Source: Phycisphaera sp.
GTDB taxonomy: Bacteria; Planctomycetota; Phycisphaerae; Phycisphaerales; UBA1924
Direction: 5' to 3'
Assembly (NCBI GenBank): GCA_003712165.1
Contig: RHLH01000001.1
Span: 1,395,575-1,459,574, forward strand
DNA: 64,000 nt
A model generated the notes under the pieces. It worked only from the letters and a program-made list of their open reading frames with translations, searched no databases and was not told the origin of the DNA. This document shows, one piece after another, positions 44,691 to 51,914 of the stretch. Every line of letters starts with the position of its first letter. The stretch's first letter is position 1. Made by a program: the position numbers and the translations under genes.

Positions 44691-46730
44691 ATGTTAAGCA
44701 AATCTACTCTCAGCAATACTTTGCAGTGCACCTGCTCATTCGCAGTTGCAGTACTTGTCATTCCGGCAGCTCAAGCCCAAACTAACCAAAGCGGGCAATG
44801 CCCAGATCCGTGCTACCCGACAATTGTCGATTCAGTACAGGGAGACTGCGATCTTGATGGGGATGTTGACGTTAACGATTACAACATTTGGAGTTACTAC
44901 AACAGCTTCCCGCCCTCGGCGGGTGAGCCGGTCACACCTCGCCAGGGTGATGTCAACTGGGATGGTCAGATAGATACATCAGATCAGATCATCATAATCA
45001 ATCAGTATTTAGCTGGGGCATCTCTCAGTGCTATACCAGAGATTTATAATGTCGACATAGATACAACGCTCAACTCAGATGGCAGTATCACGTTGTATGA
45101 CAATGCTACGAGCCAGACGATTTGTGACTCAGAGCCAATCTACTCAACTCACAATTCAGGGTGGTACCCGCCATCGGGTTGTGGTCCCATTCCGTGTGCG
45201 CCGTATGACACTGATGGTGACGGCCGGCTCGACCCAATTCCAGATACCGATGTCACTTACGATCTTGCGAATGAGACAGATGACGGCTTTGACCTCGTAA
45301 TAACAGTAACCAACAGCAGCAGCGTCACGCGCCCGATCGGGCATATGCGGTTGACTGGACTTTCGTTCGGTTCGTCACCTGCAAACACAAGCGCGGTCTA
45401 TAGGGATCCGCAATTCGGAGGAAAGGCTGTATCCCTCTCAGGAGATGATCCAGATCATAATCGTCAGTATCCCGGAAGGCTATATGCACCAGTTCATGTC
45501 CTCGAAGTCGACGGCTATACACTCGGCTTGAGCGTGCAGTACCCTATTCTTGAGTACGAGCATACGATCACCTTTGGGACTCGATACGACAACGATGCGT
45601 GGACAATCCTGTTCATTCCTAACAAGTACTACATAAACAGCAGCTCAAACTCAGCTCAAGACTACAACGCAGACGCAAATATTGCACCCGGAGAAATCAG
45701 AGAGTATGTCGTCTCTGTTCGGATTCACAAATCCTCATGTTGCGACGATACGAATGAGTGGGTGCGCACTCTGCGTCCATACAAGCGATATTTCAAGGCG
45801 CTTTATGGTCCCGTAAGATATGCCCGGGATGATGACCCAGTGAATGGATTCAACATTGCAGCGCCTGGGCAATATTCTTTGACGAATGAGTATTCGTTTA
45901 CACATTCTAGTACTAGAGCACCAGATGATTACGGCTGGTATGGGTCCACCGGAACGAACGGTTGGGTGCCCCTTATGCTCGAAGGATCAAGCCAGTACGG
46001 TTGGGATCGTACTATGTTGTGGGCTGCCGGTGGGCGATACCCACCTGCCACACCCAATTTGAATTTGCCGCCGCAATTCACAAGCGAGTGGGCGAATATG
46101 ACGAATGCCGACACAAATGACTTAGATGATTATCCAAACGGGTCCAATCGGACGCTTGGACTCTGGTGGGGCCATGCAGGGTCATACCCTGATGCATGGC
46201 CTGCAACTAGCCTGACTACATTAGATCCTGCAAATTCGACTCATACGTCGTTTGTGACCAATGAGATGCAGGGTGCCCTGGATGCAGACGCTGATGAAAT
46301 CGGGCTCGATGCGTTTAAAGTGATGAAAGTGTGGGATAGCTATTGGTGGCTCCAAGAGCTTCAGGATACATACCCTGGGATTCGATTCATCACAGAGAAT
46401 CAACACTGTGACTTGATGCATACGCTTGCACCGACTTTTGCAGAAGCAAACAACGACGACGGTTACAAGTATCCAGAGGGGATACCGCTTGTGGATTTTC
46501 TGAATGCTGATCACGAATTCTGGGGTCAAGCCAGACGAGATCTGCTCGAAGATTATCTTGGGCACGCACCTAGCGGTACTGAGATTGACACGTTTCTAAA
46601 TACTGTGGCAGGATTCGGTTTTGTGCCCGTCTACATGAGCGACGTAAACTCTGATATCGATCGTTCTGGTGGGGGGTATGAAGCAGTAGAAAGTTGGGAT
46701 TCAAGCATCCCATCAGACCTCAATAACTAA
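44691..46730 (+). CDS. Secreted protein with N-terminal dockerin-like domain and unknown catalytic-like body
   Basis: 679 residues; ATG 44691 has AGGAGG 7 bases upstream. Signal peptide to about residue 30. Calcium-loop segments D-L-D-G-D-V-D-V-N-D-Y and D-V-N-W-D-G-Q-I-D-T-S-D form an N-terminal dockerin-like pair, and D-T-D-G-D-G-R-L-D-P near 170 adds one loop. The rest is a large beta-rich region followed by a part with W-W-G-H-A-G-S-Y, K-V-W-D-S-Y-W-W-L and I-R-F-I-T-E-N, which has the look of a carbohydrate-active barrel, but no family signature that I can name. Unusual in carrying the dockerin-like domain at the N-terminus. Confidence 0.8.
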   Translation: MLSKSTLSNTLQCTCSFAVAVLVIPAAQAQTNQSGQCPDPCYPTIVDSVQGDCDLDGDVDVNDYNIWSYYNSFPPSAGEPVTPRQGDVNWDGQIDTSDQIIIINQYLAGASLSAIPEIYNVDIDTTLNSDGSITLYDNATSQTICDSEPIYSTHNSGWYPPSGCGPIPCAPYDTDGDGRLDPIPDTDVTYDLANETDDGFDLVITVTNSSSVTRPIGHMRLTGLSFGSSPANTSAVYRDPQFGGKAVSLSGDDPDHNRQYPGRLYAPVHVLEVDGYTLGLSVQYPILEYEHTITFGTRYDNDAWTILFIPNKYYINSSSNSAQDYNADANIAPGEIREYVVSVRIHKSSCCDDTNEWVRTLRPYKRYFKALYGPVRYARDDDPVNGFNIAAPGQYSLTNEYSFTHSSTRAPDDYGWYGSTGTNGWVPLMLEGSSQYGWDRTMLWAAGGRYPPATPNLNLPPQFTSEWANMTNADTNDLDDYPNGSNRTLGLWWGHAGSYPDAWPATSLTTLDPANSTHTSFVTNEMQGALDADADEIGLDAFKVMKVWDSYWWLQELQDTYPGIRFITENQHCDLMHTLAPTFAEANNDDGYKYPEGIPLVDFLNADHEFWGQARRDLLEDYLGHAPSGTEIDTFLNTVAGFGFVPVYMSDVNSDIDRSGGGYEAVESWDSSIPSDLNN

Positions 46731-46749
46731 TTGTTGTGATTGAGTGTGT

Positions 46750-46777
46750 GCCGCCCTGTATTAACGTGCAGGGCGGC
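46750..46777 (+). terminator. Hairpin after the dockerin-type gene
   Basis: Nine-base perfect arms GCCGCCCTG and CAGGGCGGC with a ten-base loop, 20 bases after the stop; followed by AATTC and no T-run. Confidence 0.6.
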
Positions 46778-46792
46778 AATTCATGAGAGACG

Positions 46793-47036
46793 TTTAGTTT
46801 CAAACTGCTGGTGCTCTGAAGCCATCTTGCTCTTAGGGATTTCATATTCTCATCCGCCCAGTTTGGAGCATCTGAGAAGGTTTGCTTGAGTTAGGTGGCT
46901 TAGCGTTCGTACGACCTGAGCACGCCTCCGAGCCTCGACTTCATCACGATCTTGCCTTCTATAGGCGGTGGATGCCGAGGCTCAGTTGTGCGGTTCCCGA
47001 TTCCCTGGTGCGGCCGGCTTTGGCAGTAGTGCTCAT
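46793..47036 (-). repeat. IS-tail family copy
   Basis: Begins TTTAGTTTCAAACTGC and keeps the transposase C-terminal coding stretch (P-H-Q-G-I-G-N-R, M-K-S-R-L-G-G-V-L on the minus strand). It stops at about 47036, where TTGACCTGCC, an IS3-type end, follows at once, so two IS relics abut. Confidence 0.65.
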
Positions 47037-47206
47037 ATTGGGTTGACCTGCCTTCCCAGATATGTCCAGGCCCGTGCATGATCGCACAGAAAGTGGACTC
47101 GGTTTAGAGGGCAAGTTACTCAGTCAATCGCAGCCATCGCTTCCGTCAGGCGCTCGAGCATCGACGTTAGCGAGCGGGCAACTCGATACTGAGTTAGACT
47201 TATCTG
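47037..47206. other. Upstream region of the PA14/DUF1080 gene
   Basis: Starts with an IS3-type end scar (TTGACCTGCC). The remainder presumably carries the promoter; no start-proximal ribosome binding site is obvious. Confidence 0.3.
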
Positions 47207-50200
47207 ATGCTTGTTTATCATCTTTTCGTTGCTGTTTCAGCACTCGCGCTTCAACCGGACAATGCTCCGCTGCCAGATGATCGATCGCGTGGTGCAACGC
47301 TCCGGGTCTACCAGGTGGCGGACACACTCGCTCGGGTGCCAGACCTCGTTGAGGGGCAAACACCGAACCATGACAGGGTGGTATCGACCCTCGATATTCG
47401 TGGGCCGGGCGCGTTTGGGGGCGTGCCGGCACCCATCGTGACGACGCTCTCCGCCGGCCTGCGCATTGACACCGCCGGGGCGTATCGGTTCCGATTGACG
47501 AGCGACGATGGGGCGTTGATGTATGTCAATGGCTCGCTGGTCGCAGACAACGACGGGCGACACGGCATGATCGCCGTGGAATCGACTCCGGTCGATCTCG
47601 ATCGGGGTGAGCACGGGCTGCTCATCCGCCATTTCGACCATGCTGGAGAGCGTGGCATTTTAGTTGAATGGATGCCCCCGGGGTCGCAGGAATGGGCGAT
47701 GATCCCGGGTGCGCTGTTGACGACGGATCGAGACCCAACCCGTGTCGTATCGCCTGGGGTGAAACGGATCATTGGGGGCGGGCGTCCTGGAGATGGGATG
47801 CCCTTGGATGACGTGCATCCGGCCTGGCGTGTGGACTCGCTTCGTCCCGAGGGTTTCGAGCCGATGGTCGGCGCGATGTGCTTCGATCATCGAGGGCGTC
47901 TGATTGTTGGTACGTTCTTTCCGCTGCAACGAGATGAAGTTTCGCTGCCAGACATTGATGCAAAGCAACCCGATACGCTTGTCGCGCTTCGAGGAGTCAC
48001 ACTGCGAGAGAACCCGACCGGTGATCCCGCGAAGGTTTCGGTGGAGATCGTAGCGGAGGGCCTCTATGAACCGTCAGGGCTTTGCGCGATCGGCGAGGAT
48101 ATATACGTCGCGCATCGTCGTGCGATCACGCGGCTCAGCGACGCAGACGGTGACGGATTCTACGAGACCCACGAAACCGTTGGGCAGGGCTGGGAGGGTT
48201 GGAATTATCACCAGTTCGTGTTCGACCTCGAACACATCGACCGCGATGGTGATGGGCCGCATCCCGGGCATCTGTACTCGGCGCTTTCTACGGCGATGGC
48301 ACCACCGGATTGGGCAGGAATGGGCACGAATGCCGCGCCGAACGGGCCAATGCGCGGTGGCATCATCGAGGTGGATCTCTCATCGAACGATGCAAGGGTT
48401 ATCGCGGGCGGGACACGCACGCCAAACGGCATGGGTCTTGGGCCTGCTGTCGGTGGTGAGCCAACACTCTTCTACGCCGACAACCAGGGCACCTGGATGC
48501 CGACGAGCCAGTTCAGCGAAGTGATCGCTGGTCGTTTTTACGGCCATTTCAACCGCACGAACAAGGTACCGAACCTGGCAGATCGGTTTCCCGATGGCGG
48601 TTACCCAAGTGTGTTCGCGGATCGCGACCGGACGTCGCCGGCGTTGTTCCTGCCGCAAAACGAGGTAAACAACTCGCCGACTGAGTCAATGCTGATAGAT
48701 GAAGGCCCGTTTGCTGGACAGATGCTGCTCGGCGAGTTGACGGCCGGCGGGCTCCGGAGAATCTTCCTCGAACGCGTCAACGGGCACTGGCAGGGAGCCC
48801 TGTTCCGGCACACGCAGGGGCTTGAGGTTGGTGTCAACCGGATCACCAGGGGTCCCGACGGCGAGATATTCATCGGCGGGATTGGAGGCGGTGGAAACTG
48901 GAATTGGCGCGACACGCGATTTGGCTTTCAGCGGCTCACTCCTACTGGAGACACTGTCTTCGAGTTCGAGTCGGTGCGGGCGACACCGGATGGCTTTGAA
49001 CTCCGATTCACGCGAGACATCGACTCGAACTGGCTCGAGGACCCGGCGAATTACGCGCTCTCCCAGTGGGGCTATGAGCCAACGGCGGAGTACGGAGGCG
49101 TGAAGCGGCGGATTGAAAAATTGCATGTTGCCGAGGCACGGGTCGTTTCGCGTACCGGCTCTGGCTCCGCAGTTCGGATTCGGGTACCCGGGCTTGAACG
49201 AGGCTCGTGCGTCCACATCCGGTGCGATGCCGAATCAGTTGCTGGCGAGCAGATGTGGTCGCCTGAGGCGTGGTACACACTCATTGAGGTCCCGCGGCCG
49301 GAGCCATTGACGCCGGCTTCGGCGTCAATCACGAGAGACATCGAACGAACCGGTGTCGGCGTTGGGGTGCTCCCCCCACGGGATGCGACACCGCTGATCG
49401 CAAGACACACCATGCCGGCTTGGAGTTCTCCCGGCGAATCACGCGGCGGAAACATCGGGACGCGAACGCAAATCGATCTGCTCAACGGTTCTGAGCACAT
49501 CGAGATGACCGCGGGTGACGTTGAGACGGTAACGTCGTTCGGTGACGCGAGGTTGCACCTCGAGTGGTTGGCCCCGCCGGGAGGCGCCGGTCAGCTGGCG
49601 GGAAACAGCGGCGTGTACTTGCAGGGCCTGTACGAGCTTCAAATCCTGGGCACGAAAGCGGGCGAGCGAGACCTCGCCGCGAACGAAGCAGGAGCAATAT
49701 ACAACGTGAAGCCTGCCGATCGGAATGCTTCAACCGGTCCCGGGACATGGCAGGCGTACGACATCTGGTTCACTGCGGCAAGGTTTGAGAACGGCAAAAA
49801 GACCAGCGATGCCAGGGTCACCGTGCTCTGGAACGGTGAGCTTATTCATGATGACATTGCGGTGACTGCACCTACAGGCAGCAGAAACCGGCCAGGAGCT
49901 GAGACAAATCGGCTCACAACACTTCCGAATGGAGAAACAATACGCATCGGCCCGCTTCTCTTGCAGCACCACGCATCGACTGCGGACGGGCCGGTGCGAT
50001 TCCGCAACGTGTGGATCCGGTCGATCGAACCCCGCGAGTATTCGGCTAAGGCCGGAGCCGATCGGCGCGTACCGATAGAGACGCTCGAAGGCGTGCCGAT
50101 CGTCGGTGGCGACGCGGCGTTCCGTATTGAGCGAACAGACGACGGGTCTGAGATCGTCGGGACGACGCGACCGAACACACCAAACACGTTCTTGGTGCTT

Positions 50201-50650
50201 GAACAATCGCTTGAGGACTTCGAACTGCTCGCGGAAGTGCGCCAGGACCCACGCTTGAACAGCGGGATCCAGATTCGAAGCACAGTCGACGGCGGCGTAT
50301 CGAATCGACGCGGCCGGCTCTGCGGGCCGCAGGTTGAACTCGATCCATCAGAACGCTCCTACTCGGGAGGGATCTATGGGGAAGGACTCGACGCCGGATG
50401 GATCTATCCGTTGACTGATGCGCCTCATGCGCGCAGAGCGTACCGATCCGGGGAGTGGAACAGGGTGCGCGTGCTCGCCGAAGGTCCGCGGGTGCGGACT
50501 TGGATCAACGGTATCCCCGCCGCCGATATCTACGATGAGGGATTTCGATCAGGCCACATCGCATTGCAGGTACACGGTGTCGGAGGAATGTCGGAGCCGC
50601 TCGAAGTGCAGTGGCGGAACATCAGGCTCCGTCTGCTTCAACCGGAGTAG
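47207..50650 (+). CDS. Large secreted multi-domain protein: PA14-like, propeller and two DUF1080 modules
   Basis: 1147 residues. A short signal-like N-terminus is followed by a PA14-like domain (about 25-150; T-S-D-D-G-A-L-M-Y-V-N-G). A propeller of the planctomycete glucose/sorbosone-dehydrogenase-like type comes next (about 200-520; G-L-C-A-I-G-E-D-I-Y-V-A and D-A-D-G-D-G-F-Y-E). After a linker there are two DUF1080/concanavalin-like modules (about 755-960 and 970-1145), with G-N-S-G-V-Y-L-Q-G-L-Y-E-L-Q and L-N-S-G-I-Q-I-R. DUF1080 proteins include 3-keto-disaccharide hydrolases. It is GC-rich and unlike its AT-richer neighbours. Likely acts on sugars outside the cytoplasm; substrate not known. 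Confidence 0.9.
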   Translation: MLVYHLFVAVSALALQPDNAPLPDDRSRGATLRVYQVADTLARVPDLVEGQTPNHDRVVSTLDIRGPGAFGGVPAPIVTTLSAGLRIDTAGAYRFRLTSDDGALMYVNGSLVADNDGRHGMIAVESTPVDLDRGEHGLLIRHFDHAGERGILVEWMPPGSQEWAMIPGALLTTDRDPTRVVSPGVKRIIGGGRPGDGMPLDDVHPAWRVDSLRPEGFEPMVGAMCFDHRGRLIVGTFFPLQRDEVSLPDIDAKQPDTLVALRGVTLRENPTGDPAKVSVEIVAEGLYEPSGLCAIGEDIYVAHRRAITRLSDADGDGFYETHETVGQGWEGWNYHQFVFDLEHIDRDGDGPHPGHLYSALSTAMAPPDWAGMGTNAAPNGPMRGGIIEVDLSSNDARVIAGGTRTPNGMGLGPAVGGEPTLFYADNQGTWMPTSQFSEVIAGRFYGHFNRTNKVPNLADRFPDGGYPSVFADRDRTSPALFLPQNEVNNSPTESMLIDEGPFAGQMLLGELTAGGLRRIFLERVNGHWQGALFRHTQGLEVGVNRITRGPDGEIFIGGIGGGGNWNWRDTRFGFQRLTPTGDTVFEFESVRATPDGFELRFTRDIDSNWLEDPANYALSQWGYEPTAEYGGVKRRIEKLHVAEARVVSRTGSGSAVRIRVPGLERGSCVHIRCDAESVAGEQMWSPEAWYTLIEVPRPEPLTPASASITRDIERTGVGVGVLPPRDATPLIARHTMPAWSSPGESRGGNIGTRTQIDLLNGSEHIEMTAGDVETVTSFGDARLHLEWLAPPGGAGQLAGNSGVYLQGLYELQILGTKAGERDLAANEAGAIYNVKPADRNASTGPGTWQAYDIWFTAARFENGKKTSDARVTVLWNGELIHDDIAVTAPTGSRNRPGAETNRLTTLPNGETIRIGPLLLQHHASTADGPVRFRNVWIRSIEPREYSAKAGADRRVPIETLEGVPIVGGDAAFRIERTDDGSEIVGTTRPNTPNTFLVLEQSLEDFELLAEVRQDPRLNSGIQIRSTVDGGVSNRRGRLCGPQVELDPSERSYSGGIYGEGLDAGWIYPLTDAPHARRAYRSGEWNRVRVLAEGPRVRTWINGIPAADIYDEGFRSGHIALQVHGVGGMSEPLEVQWRNIRLRLLQPE

Positions 50651-50684
50651 CGCATAAGCGATACCCGGCCCTTGATGCGCACTG

Positions 50685-50922
50685 TTTGGTTTCAAACTGC
50701 CGATGCTTTGAAACCACCTTCTTCTTAGGGGTTTCATATTCTCATCCACCCTTTTTGGAGCGACCGAGAGGGGTTGCGTGAGTCATGCGGCTCGGCGGAG
50801 TACGACTTGAGTACTCCGCCGAGCCGCGACTTCATGACGATCTTAGCTTCTTTGGGAGGGCGTTGCTGCGGCTCGATCGTGCGGTTTCCGATTCCCTGAT
50901 GCGGCCGATCTCGGGTCATTAT
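50685..50922 (-). repeat. IS-tail family copy
   Basis: Begins TTTGGTTTCAAACTGC; bases 50688-50715 form a perfect 9-base inverted repeat (GGTTTCAAA/TTTGAAACC). On the minus strand it retains R-P-H-Q-G-I-G-N-R and M-K-S-R-L-G-G-V-L-K-S-Y. It ends inside a secreted-protein gene. Confidence 0.7.
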
Positions 50923-51055
50923 GGCAAGCGGTGTTTCCGCAGGTGAGCGGGGCCGGAGAAAGACAGCCTGGTTGTGATCCGGGTTGAGCCTGCAGACTAC
51001 TGCTGACGGATAAAGCAGCGGTAACCACTAAAGCACAACGCATACATGTGCCCAT
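50923..51055 (-). pseudogene. 5' stub of a secreted-protein gene cut by an IS tail
   Basis: ATG 51055 has a perfect AGGAGG 7 bases upstream and encodes a signal peptide (M-G-T-C-M-R-C-A-L-V-V-T-A-A-L-S then S-L-Q-A-Q) plus a short Cys-containing mature start. The frame then runs into the IS-tail copy, so only about 45 native codons remain. Confidence 0.6.
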
Positions 51056-51299
51056 CTTGCATCCTCCTGAAACCAGCTTCGGTTTCACCCTTGAGTAAGG
51101 CTGCAGAGCCCTGGGGTTGGACACCTGATACAGAGAAAACTTCTAATGGCTACTGAGGGCCCAACCGTTAGGAAGATGTTTTGACTCTCTAAGTACCAAC
51201 AGCTCTGAATTAAGACTTAGTAACAGGAACTCATACTGTCATGGTTCGAATTCAAAGGGAAGCCTGCTATGCTGCGGGCCAGTTTAGATATGTTTTGTT
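51056..51299. other. Promoter region of sigma/kinase cassette 3
   Basis: About 240 bases between the stub gene and the sigma factor. It must hold both upstream regions. AT-rich in its right half; no clear box is seen. Confidence 0.3.
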
Positions 51300-51914
51300 T
51301 TGGTTTTAGACGTGTCACACACAAGCCTAACAACTCGCTCGAGTTTGCTCGATCGTGTACGCAACAACCAAGATGTTCATGCCTGGCATAAATTCGATCA
51401 GCAGTACGGTGAATTGATCATTCGCTATTGCCGCCGCCGAGGTATTGGGCTGGCCGATGCGGAAGATATCCGACAACTCACGATGCAAACACTTATCAAA
51501 GTGATGCCGACATTTCAGTATTTGCGAACGCGTGGCAAGTTCCGAAACTACTTGCTGTTAGTTGTACGGCAATCGATCGGCAGACAACTTAAACCTGCCA
51601 AGCAGGCCAAGGTAGTTGCTATATCTGATCAATTGCAATTTGCTCATGACGAACATTTAGAGGATTCGCTTTGGGAAACCGAATGGCGGTATTACCACTA
51701 CCGGAAGGCAATGGCGACCTTACAGCAATCGCTGGAACCTCAAAGTGCGGTTGTGTTTGAAGATCTTCTTTATGGACATAGCGTTCAAGATACTGCGCGA
51801 AACCGAGGTTTGACCGAAGCCGCTGTTTATAAAATTAAATCACGCGTCTTTCGCCGGGTTTCCGCCCTGGTCGCGCAGCAGATTAACGACGAGGAACGTG
51901 GTCTTCGTGTGTGA
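51300..51914 (+). CDS. ECF-like sigma factor (cassette 3)
   Basis: 204 residues from TTG 51300; GTG 51312 is an equally possible start and neither has a good ribosome binding site. Region 2: F-D-Q-Q-Y-G-E-L-I-I-R-Y, D-A-E-D-I-R-Q-L-T and G-K-F-R-N-Y-L-L-L-V-V. Region 4: S-V-Q-D-T-A-R-N-R-G-L-T-E-A-A-V-Y-K-I-K. It is clearly related to the cassette 1 sigma factor. It overlaps the kinase gene by 17 bases. Confidence 0.88.
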   Translation: MVLDVSHTSLTTRSSLLDRVRNNQDVHAWHKFDQQYGELIIRYCRRRGIGLADAEDIRQLTMQTLIKVMPTFQYLRTRGKFRNYLLLVVRQSIGRQLKPAKQAKVVAISDQLQFAHDEHLEDSLWETEWRYYHYRKAMATLQQSLEPQSAVVFEDLLYGHSVQDTARNRGLTEAAVYKIKSRVFRRVSALVAQQINDEERGLRV

